A stretch of 64,000 nt of DNA, taken from contig NZ_CP007445.1 in NCBI RefSeq assembly GCF_000599985.1, positions 1,984,001-2,048,000 of the forward strand, given 5' to 3'. The translations under genes and the position numbers were made by a program. Shown here one piece after another: positions 53,402 to 63,055 of this stretch. The notes under the pieces are model-generated. The model was given only the letters and a program-made list of their open reading frames with translations. It was not told the DNA's origin and ran no database searches. Every line of letters begins with the position of its first letter. Position 1 is the first letter of the stretch. The DNA comes from Gilliamella apicola. Lineage in GTDB: Bacteria; Pseudomonadota; Gammaproteobacteria; Enterobacterales; Orbaceae.

Positions 53402-54742
53402 ATGAAAATAAAATATCTAACATTGGCGTTATTGAGCATAAACAGTTATGCCGTATTTGCTAGTGAATCATCCCATCATTATGAGCCCAAAGCCCTATCC
53501 GATGAATCATTTTTTAAAGATAGCAAATTTGATTTTTTAACCCGTAACCACTGGAAATATTTAAAAGAAAACGCATCCCAACCTAAAGAGGTCCATAGTG
53601 CATGGGGGCAAGCATTTACGTTGGATTATAAATCTGGTTATTTGTTCGATACACTTGGTTTTGACTTCACCTACGACAATGTAATAAAACTTGGTGCGAG
53701 TGACTACTTTGCTACTCGTAATTTACTCTATAACGTTGGTAAACAGCCGAATAAACATAATGCCCACGGCTTTAATAAATTCACCCAACGCTATGCTAAA
53801 ATCAAATTAGGCAATGAACAAGTGAATTTTAATGGTAAAGCTGGTTGGCATAGTTTAAAAGATATGGGTGTCATGAGTTCATCACAGCATTTAACTCGTT
53901 ATAGTTATTTAGGTTACAGTGGTGTACTTAAATATTCTAATTTAGCATTATCATTAGCCTATATTGACAGCGCCTTTCCTCGTGAATCATCCCAAAAAGT
54001 GCATTTTTATAGTTTAGACAGAAAGCACGTTATTGATAACATCAAAACAGCTGGCATTGCCTATAAAGACAAAATCATCACTCTTGATTACTCATATGGT
54101 GAAGCAAAAGATTATATTAAACGTCATGCGATTGAATTGTCTTACAAACCAATGGATAAACTTATCTTAGGTTCACAAATTTACGGCAGTACAGCCCTTA
54201 AAAATCATGACAAAATGAAAGAAAACGTTCGCGATTTTGATGATTCAGCTTGGCATTATGGAGCTGATATTGAATGGAAAGAATCGAAATGGAGCGCTAA
54301 ATTCGGTATTGCTTATACCGATGCTAATCGTAAAGGTGCTATTGGTTATTATGGACGCCATATAGGTAAAAACAATCGTGGACGTTATAACGGTATGGCG
54401 GCTACTGGTGCCGACTATATGCGTGATGGGGAACTAGTATTATCAAGCATATTAAGTTATGATTTCTTTAAAGATAACACCACAGGTCTATACCTAAACT
54501 ATGGTGAATTTAACTATAAACATGAAACCCTAAAAAATGGAGAAATCAATGTGTTCAACCTCTGGAAACCTTCCAGTGGAACATTTAAAAATCTATCGAT
54601 TCTGGCAAAATTTGGTTATGGTTGGTCTTATAAAACTTTGAGCAGTAAAGATATTACTCCAAAATTAAGAGATGGTCGTGCTCAACGTTCACCAACATTA
54701 TCTGCAGAAACCGTTATTGATTATCGATTTAATTTGTTATAA
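53402..54742 (+). CDS. OprD/chitoporin-type outer-membrane porin
   Basis: Outer-membrane beta-barrel channel of the OprD family, 446 residues. Signal peptide MKIKYLTLALLSINSYAVFA, then KDSKFDFLTRNHWKYLKENA, EVHSAWGQAFTLDYKSGYLF, FTQRYAKIKLGNEQVNFNG and alternating strand patterns to the end (SAETVIDYRFNLL, terminal Leu). The N-terminus resembles ChiP-type chitoporins, which admit oligosaccharides; the classic bgl porin BglH is of the unrelated LamB type. Located between two histidine-phosphatase genes; presumably admits the locus substrate. Confidence 0.85.
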   Translation: MKIKYLTLALLSINSYAVFASESSHHYEPKALSDESFFKDSKFDFLTRNHWKYLKENASQPKEVHSAWGQAFTLDYKSGYLFDTLGFDFTYDNVIKLGASDYFATRNLLYNVGKQPNKHNAHGFNKFTQRYAKIKLGNEQVNFNGKAGWHSLKDMGVMSSSQHLTRYSYLGYSGVLKYSNLALSLAYIDSAFPRESSQKVHFYSLDRKHVIDNIKTAGIAYKDKIITLDYSYGEAKDYIKRHAIELSYKPMDKLILGSQIYGSTALKNHDKMKENVRDFDDSAWHYGADIEWKESKWSAKFGIAYTDANRKGAIGYYGRHIGKNNRGRYNGMAATGADYMRDGELVLSSILSYDFFKDNTTGLYLNYGEFNYKHETLKNGEINVFNLWKPSSGTFKNLSILAKFGYGWSYKTLSSKDITPKLRDGRAQRSPTLSAETVIDYRFNLL

Positions 54743-54757
54743 CAAAAGGACGAAACT

Positions 54758-55528
54758 ATGAAAATTAAAAAATTTATTAAGCTTGTCAGCTTATCCGTAA
54801 TTCTTTCCGCTTCAATTGCTCAAACGTTTGCTGCGGATGTGAATTTATATGTAACTCGCCATGGTAAAACCATGTTCAATAACGTTCACCGCGCACAAGG
54901 TTGGTCAGATACTCCATTAACCAAACCAGGAATCGAAGTTGCCGAACAACTAGGACGTGGTCTAAAAGATGTGAACTTTATTGCCGCTTACTCAAGCGAT
55001 TTAGGTCGTGCACGCCAAACAGCTCGCATTGTTTTAGATTCAAAAGGTCAATCATTACCAGTTAATGAAATGGAAGCGCTTCGCGAAACATGCTTTGGTG
55101 AATATGAAGGTGACCTTGATCCAAATATGTGGGGACCTGCGGGTAAACATTTAGGTTATCCAAGCCATAAAGAATTAATGGAAGATTTTGGAAAAGGCAA
55201 AATCAGATTAAACAAAATTATGGATGCAATTGCTGCTGTTGAAAAATCAGGTGAAGCAGAAGACTACAAAAAAGTAAAAACCCGTATGCAAACTGCGTTA
55301 AAAGTAATTGCTGAATCAGCCAAAGCTAATGGTGGTGGTGATGTACTAGTGGTATCACATGGTATGGCTATCACAGCCATGGTTGAAGAATGGCTTGATA
55401 CTCCAGTCAAAGGCGGATTAGGTAACGCAAGTGTTACTAAAATTCGTTATACTGACGACGGTAAATTTATTGTCGAAAGTTTAGGTGATATGAGCTATGT
55501 CGAAAAAGGTAAAGCGCTTGATAAATAA
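54758..55528 (+). CDS. Secreted histidine-phosphatase-family protein
   Basis: Predicted soluble periplasmic phosphatase, 256 residues. Cleavable signal peptide (SVILSASIAQTFA, cut before ADVNLY), then VTRHGKTMFNNVHRAQGWSD with the phospho-His, AAYSSDLGRARQTARIVLD, EALRETCFGEYEG (acid/base Glu) and VLVVSHGMAITAMVEEW with the second His. All catalytic residues are present, unlike its paralogue at 52422. AAAGGA precedes the ATG, 15 nt after the porin stop. Probably removes phosphate from a sugar phosphate or phospho-glycoside before PTS uptake; that role is inferred. Confidence 0.9.
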   Translation: MKIKKFIKLVSLSVILSASIAQTFAADVNLYVTRHGKTMFNNVHRAQGWSDTPLTKPGIEVAEQLGRGLKDVNFIAAYSSDLGRARQTARIVLDSKGQSLPVNEMEALRETCFGEYEGDLDPNMWGPAGKHLGYPSHKELMEDFGKGKIRLNKIMDAIAAVEKSGEAEDYKKVKTRMQTALKVIAESAKANGGGDVLVVSHGMAITAMVEEWLDTPVKGGLGNASVTKIRYTDDGKFIVESLGDMSYVEKGKALDK

Positions 55529-55554
55529 GTTTAACAAGTAGTAAATACCATAAC

Positions 55555-55586
55555 AAAGACTCACCAAAGTGAGTCTTTTTATTTTT
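55555..55586. terminator. Terminator ending the beta-glucoside locus
   Basis: AAAGACTCAC / GTGAGTCTTT 10-bp stem, CAAA loop, then TTATTTTT. In the convergent gap to the MFS gene; it can act both ways. Confidence 0.88.
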
Positions 55587-55591
55587 AATCA

Positions 55592-56878
55592 CTATTGAGT
55601 AAAGTCACTGTTTAAAGTCTCTTTTATGAGTAATGTTGCACAAATACTGATGATTGAAGCAACGGCAACATAATACCCCACCCAAGATAAATCACCATTT
55701 GCTACCAAATAATTGGCTATAATAGGTGCAATAGACGCCCCTAAAATACCGCCAATACTGTAAGCGGCCGAAGACCCCGTATAACGTACATTTGTTGGAA
55801 AGATTTCGGGCAAAAAAGCGCCCATAGGGGCAAACACCACGCCCATTAAAAACAGATCAAGAGATAAATAGATCAAGACCAATAGTTCTGAACCACTTGT
55901 CATAAACTGCGTCATAACGGTGCCTGATAATGCGACGAATAACAAGCCAATAACAAGCACAGGTTTACGCCCATATTTATCACTTAAGCGAGCAGAAATT
56001 GGAGTCGCTATCGCCATAAAGACAATGGCAACACATAAAAAACCTAAAAAATGACCTTTAGCAATACCTAGATGTTTAGTGCCATATTGCAATAAAAATG
56101 CAGTAGTTATATAAAATAAAGTATAACAACCTACCATTGAAAATGAACCTAACGCCAAAGCTTTCCAATGATGAACAAAGATGTTAAACGCAGGGACTTT
56201 GACTTGCTGTTTGCTGCGCAATGCGTTGGCAAAAATGGGACTTTCAACCAATTTTAAACGCACATATAAACCAATAATCACCAATACTGCACTTAATAAA
56301 AACGGAATTCGCCATCCCCATTGTAAAAATTGTTCATTGGAGAGTGATAAAGTGACCAACAAAAACACACCATTAGATAATAAAAAACCAATCGATGGTC
56401 CTAACTGAGGAAACATGCCAAACAATGCTCGCTTATTTTGTGGAGCATTTTCAGTTGCCAGCAATGCTGCCCCTCCCCACTCACCACCCAGCCCTAATCC
56501 TTGTGCAAGTCTTAAAATACACAGCAAAAACGGCGCCCAAAAACCAATAGCACTATAACTCGGTAATAATCCAATCCCAGCCGTTGCCACACCCATTAAT
56601 ATAAGGGAAAACACCAAGGTTGACTTACGCCCTATCTTGTCACCAAAGTGCCCAAATATAATAGCGCCAATTGGACGGGCAACAAAGGCTATACCAAAAG
56701 TGGCAAAAGATTGTAACGCCTGAGCAGATGGCGAACTGTCAGGGAAAAATACCGGTCCAATAACTAAGGCAGCGGCTGTTGCATAAATATAAAAGTCATA
56801 AAACTCAATCGCTGTGCCGATAAAACTGGCTAAAGCAACACGAGACATCGAGTTAGCAGGTTTAGTGTTTGCATCCAT
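55592..56878 (-). CDS. MFS transporter, metabolite:H+ symporter (MHS) family
   Basis: Twelve-helix inner-membrane permease of 428 residues from ATG 56878 (AAGGA upstream; the frame is open further 5'). MHS features: RVALASFIGTAIEFYDFYIY in helix 1, ARPIGAIIFGHFGDKIGRKS loop, LRLAQGLGLGGEWGGAALLA, WGWRIPFLLSAVLVIIGLYV and ARLSDKYGRKP. Relatives carry proline/betaine, shikimate, citrate or ketoglutarate; the substrate is not readable. Convergent with the beta-glucoside locus and not obviously part of it. Confidence 0.9.
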   Translation of the reverse strand: MDANTKPANSMSRVALASFIGTAIEFYDFYIYATAAALVIGPVFFPDSSPSAQALQSFATFGIAFVARPIGAIIFGHFGDKIGRKSTLVFSLILMGVATAGIGLLPSYSAIGFWAPFLLCILRLAQGLGLGGEWGGAALLATENAPQNKRALFGMFPQLGPSIGFLLSNGVFLLVTLSLSNEQFLQWGWRIPFLLSAVLVIIGLYVRLKLVESPIFANALRSKQQVKVPAFNIFVHHWKALALGSFSMVGCYTLFYITTAFLLQYGTKHLGIAKGHFLGFLCVAIVFMAIATPISARLSDKYGRKPVLVIGLLFVALSGTVMTQFMTSGSELLVLIYLSLDLFLMGVVFAPMGAFLPEIFPTNVRYTGSSAAYSIGGILGASIAPIIANYLVANGDLSWVGYYVAVASIISICATLLIKETLNSDFTQ

Positions 56879-57039
56879 AATCCATCCTTTCAACATTATT
56901 GTTATTCTAAAAGTCGTTAAAGACATTATAGTCAGAGTTAATACTTTTTACATATTCAATAAAAAAAGTAATAACCATATGCATAATATAAGAAGTCGCT
57001 ATAATAGAATTTGTGCATCTTTACCCAATAAGGATATCT

Positions 57040-57579
57040 ATGTTTTATTTAGACACCTATTGTTCGCCAATGGGACTAATCACACTAGCTTGTCAGCAAA
57101 ATAAATTGGTTGGAGTGTGGATCGAAGGTCAAAAATATTTTGGACAAATCGTACATGATCAAAAACAGTATCAGCCTAATTTACCCATATTTAATATGAC
57201 TAAACGGTGGCTTGATGACTACTTTAATGGTAAAAAACCGACTATTGAAACACTACCCTTAGCGCCACAGGGTACTCCTTTTCGACATTTAGTTTGGGAT
57301 ATTTTATGCCAAATTCCTTATGGTCAAGTGATTACCTATGGCGACATCGCAAAACAGATCATGCAAAAAACCAATACCGCAAGCATGTCTAGCCAAGCTG
57401 TTGGTGGAGCAGTAGGTCATAATCCAATATCAATCATCATTCCGTGTCATCGGGTAATTGGGGCTAAAGGTAATTTGACTGGGTATGCAGGCGGAATTGA
57501 TAAAAAAATTGCCTTACTTAAATTGGAAAATATAGATACTTCTCAATTTTTTATTCCAACAAGAGGAACCGCACTTTAA
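57040..57579 (+). CDS. ogt: Methylated-DNA-[protein]-cysteine S-methyltransferase
   Basis: Suicide repair protein removing methyl from O6-methylguanine. 179 residues from ATG 57040, with AAGGA 7 nt upstream; an upstream ATG has none. Motifs: YCSPMGLITLACQQNKLVGV, GTPFRHLVWDILCQIPYGQV, TYGDIAKQI, AVGGAVGHNPISIIIPCHRV with the acceptor Cys, and GYAGGIDKKIALLKLE. Divergent from the MFS gene. Confidence 0.95.
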   Translation: MFYLDTYCSPMGLITLACQQNKLVGVWIEGQKYFGQIVHDQKQYQPNLPIFNMTKRWLDDYFNGKKPTIETLPLAPQGTPFRHLVWDILCQIPYGQVITYGDIAKQIMQKTNTASMSSQAVGGAVGHNPISIIIPCHRVIGAKGNLTGYAGGIDKKIALLKLENIDTSQFFIPTRGTAL

Positions 57580-57924
57580 CTAATTAAAAAGATTAGTCTG
57601 AACTATTTTACTAACATAAGATAATCAATCAGATTAACTAAAATTGCTGCAAACATGCATTATTGCTGATTAAATATTTAAAGATATAAATAAATTATTA
57701 GATATTTACAATTGCTTAAGATTCGACTTAAGTTGGTATTGTCAACAATTAACATCCATCAATAAATGATATAAAACATAGTAATCAGTAGAATAAAAGA
57801 GATGATTATAGCTTAGGCTATCACCATCAGCATTTAACGTTTGAATTTAACTGTACAAAACCACTTAAGACATTATACTGTGACATAGTTAAAAAATAGA
57901 ATAATCAATAAATAAACCAATAAA
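57580..57924. other. Gap between ogt and XAC2610-like gene
   Basis: 345 AT-rich bases without a gene. Only short symmetries are seen, for example CTTAAG-N6-CTTAAG at 57715-57732 and a weak CTAAT / ATTAG hairpin just after ogt. Confidence 0.4.
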
Positions 57925-59061
57925 ATGAGAAATTTGCTAATTAGCTTATTATTAATAATATCTTTCCCTGCATTAAGTTCTATTTATGCTTATAAAGGTT
58001 ACATTGCCGACAACCCAATTATGTTATATTTAGAATCCTCATTAAATGAGATTAATAAAAATCAGGTTAATAAAGGTTTTTGGGTCTATCAAAATGATCC
58101 TGAACAACAACTTAATGTTTTATCTGCTGAATGTGAATTTATTCGCTCATGTACTGAGGACGATCATCCTACCAGTTTAGTTTTGTATGATAATCAAGAT
58201 ATCTATCTTGATAATATTTTGCATAAAATAAAAGTTAAAAATTCAAGTCACTATTTTAAATTTATTAACATACACATTGAACAAGCTGACGACCAAAAAT
58301 TTTTGCCTGAAACATTAAATGGTTATTGGTTCGATGGAAAAAATAATCAACAATACTCCGTAGTATTGCAAAAACAATTTGTAATCAATGACCAACCCAA
58401 TACTGAATTTAATCAGATTGAGTTATTACAATTAGAATCTCTAGACAAGCTCTATTTTACGGCCGTTTTGTCGAAGCAGAAAAACGATAAAATTAAGTTA
58501 GTTGGTATTAATGTTTACAATAAAAAAAATCATAAACTACTGCAACTTATACAAAATTTAAATTACAGTTACAACAAATTTAACAGTATTATCATGCAAG
58601 ATATTAACTTTGACGGTGAACCTGATTTAGCCATTAAAAAGTATCATTTTAATGCCAGATTGGGCGATAACTATGACTATTATCTCAATGACAACGGTAA
58701 GTTTAAAGCGACAAACTTGTGGGGAAGTAACATCTATTTCAACAATAAAGACAAATCAGCAACTGGCACAAAAAGATGTTATGATAATGACGAAAATGAG
58801 CAAAAAATTATGATCCAAATTAATAGTGTTTATCACTATAGGAATAAACACTATATTCATAAAAAAAATCAATGCCAGACACATTATTTTAGTACTAACG
58901 TAATCCGTCAATGTACCGAAAATGAATACAATGCCTGCTTATTAAAACGAAATAATATCATTTTTGAAAATCCACACTATATAGGCGAAGACAATATATA
59001 TCACAAGAATATGGCTTGGGATAGAGGTAAATTAGTTGATGGAGTTATATATGATGATTAA
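57925..59061 (+). CDS. Secreted protein, XAC2610-like
   Basis: Exported protein of 378 residues with signal peptide MRNLLISLLLIISFPALSS. The central MQDINFDGEPDLAIKKYHFN followed by DNYDYYLNDNGKFKATN is the Asp-rich loop plus YYLND pattern of XAC2610-type proteins, which resemble a calcium-binding or FG-GAP-like fold; function unknown. N-terminal KGYIADNPIMLYLESSLNE resembles the start of related secreted proteins. Four or more cysteines suggest disulfides. No clear ribosome site. Its end overlaps the DeoR-like gene by 11 nt. Confidence 0.7.
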   Translation: MRNLLISLLLIISFPALSSIYAYKGYIADNPIMLYLESSLNEINKNQVNKGFWVYQNDPEQQLNVLSAECEFIRSCTEDDHPTSLVLYDNQDIYLDNILHKIKVKNSSHYFKFINIHIEQADDQKFLPETLNGYWFDGKNNQQYSVVLQKQFVINDQPNTEFNQIELLQLESLDKLYFTAVLSKQKNDKIKLVGINVYNKKNHKLLQLIQNLNYSYNKFNSIIMQDINFDGEPDLAIKKYHFNARLGDNYDYYLNDNGKFKATNLWGSNIYFNNKDKSATGTKRCYDNDENEQKIMIQINSVYHYRNKHYIHKKNQCQTHYFSTNVIRQCTENEYNACLLKRNNIIFENPHYIGEDNIYHKNMAWDRGKLVDGVIYDD

Positions 59062-59662
59062 TTACGATGCATTTCCTGAACAACGACAATCTTATATTCA
59101 ACAGTGGTTAAACGAAAATGGTCGAGTCGTAAGCGCTGATTTGATTAAATTACTTGGTGTTTCAGAGCATACCATTCGTCGAGATTTACAAAAACTTGCG
59201 CGAGATGGGATCTGCAAAACAGTATATGGTGGTGCAGTCAGTCATTTAAAACAATCAGCAAGCTTTGAAACAAGAATGACACAAAGTGTTGCCGAAAAGT
59301 CATCCGTCGCCAAGCGTTGTGCTGAGTTAATCAAAGCGAACACGTGTATCTTTATTGATGCAGGCTCCACTTATTTAGCCATGGCAGAATATATCCCTAA
59401 TGACCTAGAATTAACTATTGTTACCAATTCACCGCAAATAGCATCATTACTTAGTAGTCGCACCAATGGCGAATTGATATTACTTGGCGGTAAAATAAAC
59501 CCGCAAACTGGCAGTACTATGGGATCTGAGACTGTAAATCAAATACATAATATGGTTTTTGATCAAACCTATATAGAATACTACAACACCAAACGGATTA
59601 AAGCCAAATTAAAAAGCCTGACTCCGGTTGAATATCGAAATCAGGCCTTACAAGCCGCTTAA
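59051..59662 (+). CDS. DeoR-type repressor fused to IS3 transposase tail (truncated chimera)
   Basis: 203 residues from ATG 59051, GGAG 7 nt upstream. Residues 1-171 are a DeoR-family regulator: helix-turn-helix VSADLIKLLGVSEHTIRRDL, GGAVSHLK, then the start of the sugar-phosphate sensor (FIDAGSTYLAMAEYI, VTNSPQIAS, LILLGGKINPQTGSTMGSE). From about residue 172 it changes to YIEYYNTKRIKAKLKSLTPV and EYRNQALQAA, the C-terminus of IS3-family OrfB transposases. The sensor domain should be about 80 residues longer, so effector binding is probably lost. DNA binding could survive. Confidence 0.85.
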   Translation: MMINYDAFPEQRQSYIQQWLNENGRVVSADLIKLLGVSEHTIRRDLQKLARDGICKTVYGGAVSHLKQSASFETRMTQSVAEKSSVAKRCAELIKANTCIFIDAGSTYLAMAEYIPNDLELTIVTNSPQIASLLSSRTNGELILLGGKINPQTGSTMGSETVNQIHNMVFDQTYIEYYNTKRIKAKLKSLTPVEYRNQALQAA

Positions 59663-59693
59663 TAAAAGTGTCCAACTTTATGGGGTCACTTCA
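59567..59693 (+). mobile_element. IS3-family insertion sequence, right-end remnant
   Basis: Holds the last ~30 codons of an OrfB-type transposase in frame with the DeoR gene, then TGTCCAACTTTATGGGGTCA, typical of IS3-group right inverted repeats, ending near 59693. The rest of the element and the 3' part of the DeoR gene are gone, which implies insertion followed by an adjacent deletion. No matching left end or target repeat is seen. Confidence 0.75.
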
Positions 59694-59721
59694 TAGTCGA
59701 CTTTTTCAAGTGTTAAGGATG

Positions 59722-62292
59722 TTATTGCTTAGCTACAATTTCATCACCTTGTAAATCTAGATGAATAGTTTTACCTGGAACTAACTTACCAGATAATATT
59801 TGTTGCGCTAATGGATTTTCAATCTCTTGTTGTATTGCACGTTTTAACGGTCTTGCACCATAAATTGGATCGAAGCCAACTTTAGCAAGTTGTTCTAACG
59901 CAGCATCAGAAATATCCAATTGGTAACCACGTTCATCTAAGCGTTTTTCAACATGCGCTAATTGGATTTTCGCAATCGCTTTGATATTTTCTTGACCAAG
60001 AGGATGGAATACCACCGTTTCATCAATACGATTAATGAATTCTGGTCTAAAGTGTTTAGTTACAACTGTCATTACTAATGCTTTCATTTCATCATAGCTT
60101 AACTCAACTTGACCTTGAATCAAATCAGAGCCTAAGTTAGATGTCATGATAATAACGGTATTACGAAAATCAACCGTACGCCCTTGTCCATCGGTTAAGC
60201 GCCCATCATCTAATACTTGTAATAAGATATTAAAGACATCTGGATGTGCTTTTTCGACTTCATCCAACAAAATGACTGAATAAGGACGACGTCTTACTGC
60301 TTCAGTCAAATAACCGCCCTCTTCATATCCTACATATCCTGGAGGCGCACCAATTAAACGTGCTACAGAGTGTTTTTCCATAAACTCGGACATATCGATT
60401 CTGACCATTGCATCTTCGCTATCAAACATAAAGTTAGCCAAAGCTTTACAAAGTTCAGTTTTACCAACACCCGTTGGACCCAAGAACAAGAAAGAGCCAA
60501 TTGGTTTATTTGGATCAGACAATCCTGCTCGACTACGACGAATTGCATTGGCTACCGCAACAACGGCTTCGTCTTGACCAATCACACGTTTATGTAACGC
60601 ATCTTCCATATGTAATAATTTATCTTTTTCACTTTCCAGCATTCTTGAAACAGGAATACCGGTTGCTTTAGATAATACTTCGGCAATTTCGTTATCGGTG
60701 ACTTTATTACGCAATAACTTCATAGTCTTGCCTTCAAGCTGTGTTGCTGATGCTAGTTTTTTCTCAAGTTCTGGTATTTTGCCATATTGCAGCTCTGACA
60801 TTTTATTAAGATCACCAGCACGGCGAGCTTGTTCTATTTCAGTACGTGCTTTTTCCAACTCAGCTTTGATTGTCTGAGTACCAGAAACAGCAGCCTTCTC
60901 TGACTTCCACTCTTCTTCAAGTGACGCATACTCTTTTTCTTTCTCAGCAAGTTCATCGTTTAGCATCTCTAGTCGTTTTTTACTCGCATCATCAGACTCT
61001 TTTTTAAGCGCTTGTTGCTCAAGTTTAAGCTGAATAATACGGCGTTCAAGTCGATCTAATGATTCAGGTTTTGAATCCATTTGCATACGAATACTCGATG
61101 CAGCTTCATCAATTAAGTCAATGGCTTTATCAGGAAGCATACGATCGGAAATATAACGATGCGATAACGTTGCTGCCGCCACAATTGCCGGATCGGTAAT
61201 TTGTACATGGTGATGTAATTCATAACGTTCTTTTAAACCACGCAAGATAGCAATGGTGTCTTCAACAGTTGGTTCAGCCACATACACTTTTTGGAATCGA
61301 CGCTCTAAAGCGGGATCTTTTTCAATATATTGACGGTATTCATCTAACGTTGTTGCGCCAACACAATGTAATTCACCGCGGGCCAATGCAGGTTTTAACA
61401 TATTACCTGCATCCATTGCACCATCGCTTTTACCTGCACCGACCATGGTATGGATTTCATCAATAAATAAAATAATGCGCCCTTCTTCTTTGGCTAAATC
61501 TTTTAAAACGGCTTTTAAGCGTTCTTCAAATTCACCTCGATATTTAGCGCCAGCAATTAAAGCACCCATATCTAAAGACAATACGCGCTTATTACGTAAT
61601 CCTTCTGGTACTTCACGGTTTACAATACGTTGTGCAAGTCCTTCAACAATTGCGGTTTTACCCACACCAGGCTCACCGATTAACACTGGATTATTTTTAG
61701 TACGACGTTGTAATACTTGAATTGTACGACGAATTTCTTCATCACGCCCAATCACTGGATCGAGCTTACCTTGTTCAGCACGCTCGGTTAAATCAATGGT
61801 ATATTTTTTCAACGCACCACGTTGATCTTCGGCATTGGCATCGTTCACGTTATCACTTCCTCTTACTTGACTTACGGCCTGATTTAATCTGTCTTTTGTG
61901 ATCCCTGATTTTTTAAGAATATCACTAAGACTACCCTTTTCGTCTAAAGCCGCTAAGATAAAGAGTTCAGACGAGATATAACTATCGCCATTTTTTTGTG
62001 CTAATTTGTCACAAAGATTTAAAACGCGGACAAATTCTTGTGATGGAATAACTTCACCACCCACGCCTTGAACTTGTGGCAATCGATCAATAGCTTGATT
62101 TAATTCTTGCTGTAACATTGCTACATTAGCACCAGCCGCTGCCAGTAAAGGCTTGACACTGCTACCTTCTTGGTTAAGCATAGCGGATAAAACATGGACT
62201 GGTTCTATGTATTGATTATCTTTACCTAATGCTAATGATTGCGCATCAGCTAAAGCTTGTTGGAATTTATTAGTGAGTTTATCTAACCTCAT
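59722..62292 (-). CDS. clpB: ATP-dependent disaggregase ClpB
   Basis: Hexameric AAA+ chaperone that, with DnaK, dissolves aggregates after heat stress. 856 residues: N-domain ([20 protein letters not shown]), NBD1 with Walker [16 protein letters not shown] and [12 protein letters not shown], the long coiled-coil middle domain about 410-530 that separates ClpB from ClpA/C, NBD2 with [28 protein letters not shown] and [19 protein letters not shown]. Typical length. A sigma32 promoter lies 70 nt upstream. Confidence 0.98.
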   Translation of the reverse strand: MRLDKLTNKFQQALADAQSLALGKDNQYIEPVHVLSAMLNQEGSSVKPLLAAAGANVAMLQQELNQAIDRLPQVQGVGGEVIPSQEFVRVLNLCDKLAQKNGDSYISSELFILAALDEKGSLSDILKKSGITKDRLNQAVSQVRGSDNVNDANAEDQRGALKKYTIDLTERAEQGKLDPVIGRDEEIRRTIQVLQRRTKNNPVLIGEPGVGKTAIVEGLAQRIVNREVPEGLRNKRVLSLDMGALIAGAKYRGEFEERLKAVLKDLAKEEGRIILFIDEIHTMVGAGKSDGAMDAGNMLKPALARGELHCVGATTLDEYRQYIEKDPALERRFQKVYVAEPTVEDTIAILRGLKERYELHHHVQITDPAIVAAATLSHRYISDRMLPDKAIDLIDEAASSIRMQMDSKPESLDRLERRIIQLKLEQQALKKESDDASKKRLEMLNDELAEKEKEYASLEEEWKSEKAAVSGTQTIKAELEKARTEIEQARRAGDLNKMSELQYGKIPELEKKLASATQLEGKTMKLLRNKVTDNEIAEVLSKATGIPVSRMLESEKDKLLHMEDALHKRVIGQDEAVVAVANAIRRSRAGLSDPNKPIGSFLFLGPTGVGKTELCKALANFMFDSEDAMVRIDMSEFMEKHSVARLIGAPPGYVGYEEGGYLTEAVRRRPYSVILLDEVEKAHPDVFNILLQVLDDGRLTDGQGRTVDFRNTVIIMTSNLGSDLIQGQVELSYDEMKALVMTVVTKHFRPEFINRIDETVVFHPLGQENIKAIAKIQLAHVEKRLDERGYQLDISDAALEQLAKVGFDPIYGARPLKRAIQQEIENPLAQQILSGKLVPGKTIHLDLQGDEIVAKQ

Positions 62293-62360
62293 ATTAACTA
62301 TCTCCTGAGCAATAGATTTGGCTTAAATGCTTTAAGCAGATAAACCATTTGCATGGTTAC

Positions 62361-62389
62361 TAAATGAGTGTGGAAAGATAAATTTCAAG
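62361..62389 (-). promoter_or_regulatory. sigma32 heat-shock promoter of clpB
   Basis: On the minus strand CTTGAAA-N14-CTCATTTA: exact -35 and one mismatch from the RpoH -10 CCCATNTA. The 14-nt spacer equals that of the htpG promoter in this window. About 70 nt before the clpB ATG. Confidence 0.78.
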
Positions 62390-62582
62390 AGTTTTTTATG
62401 AAAATTTTTTACAAAAAATCGACAATAAAATTAATTTATATTCTGTTGTTGAAATAAGCAAAATATAAACGTTCAATTTTACACCATTAGTGTAATAAAT
62501 ATTGCTCGGAATAACAATTGTAAGATGACAATTAAGCATTAATCCATTATATTAGCCGCTCTATTTTGTTAGGTGGTCTAAC

Positions 62583-62619
62583 CGTGGTTCGTAATCCATC
62601 CCACGAAAAAAAACTAGGA
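62583..62619 (+). promoter_or_regulatory. preQ1-I riboswitch controlling queDE translation
   Basis: P1 stem CGTGG (62583-62587) / CCACG (62601-62605) encloses the conserved GGTTC start and the ATCCATCCC segment. An A-rich strand (62606-62613) and ACTAGGA follow. TCC (62595-62597) can pair with GGA (62617-62619) to close the H-type pseudoknot. That AGGA is the queD ribosome site, 7 nt before the ATG, so ligand binding should block translation. Confidence 0.87.
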
Positions 62620-62626
62620 ATTATAC

Positions 62627-63055
62627 ATGTTCAAAATTGCTAAAGAATTTCAATTCGATGCTTGTCATATGTTAGACGGGCACAACAAAAAATGTCACAA
62701 CCTGCACGGTCATACTTATCGCTTATTAGTTGAAATTGAAGGAGAACTGATAGATAACGGTTCTAGCGCTGATATGGTGATGGATTATGCTGATTTAAAA
62801 GCTATAGTGAAACAACATATTGTTGATCCTCTTGATCATGCTTATCTATACAATCAAAATAATCCTAATGAGTGCCGTATTGCTTCATTATTAAAAGAGA
62901 TGAATCGCAAAATCTTCGCCTTTCCTTGTCGCACTACTGCCGAAGGTATGAGTAAATTTATTTTTGATTGCCTGTCACAATATTTACCCATCTCAATGAT
63001 CAAACTCTGGGAAACACCAACGTCTTACTGCGAGTATCATCGGAGCGAAAAATGA
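62627..63055 (+). CDS. queD: 6-carboxy-5,6,7,8-tetrahydropterin synthase
   Basis: Zinc enzyme making 6-carboxytetrahydropterin from dihydroneopterin triphosphate, second step to queuosine. 142 residues: FQFDACHMLDGHNKKCHNLH with catalytic Cys and zinc His, HGHTYRLLVEIEGEL, MVMDYADLKAIV, LDHAYLYNQN, and PTSYCEYHR at the end. Start fixed by the AGGA in the riboswitch. Overlaps queE by ATGA. Confidence 0.95.
   Translation: MFKIAKEFQFDACHMLDGHNKKCHNLHGHTYRLLVEIEGELIDNGSSADMVMDYADLKAIVKQHIVDPLDHAYLYNQNNPNECRIASLLKEMNRKIFAFPCRTTAEGMSKFIFDCLSQYLPISMIKLWETPTSYCEYHRSEK

Noticed and set aside
61445..61720. 91-codon plus-strand frame opposite clpB
   Set aside because: Lies wholly within the highly conserved ClpB NBD1 coding strand; no ribosome site and composition of a shadow frame.
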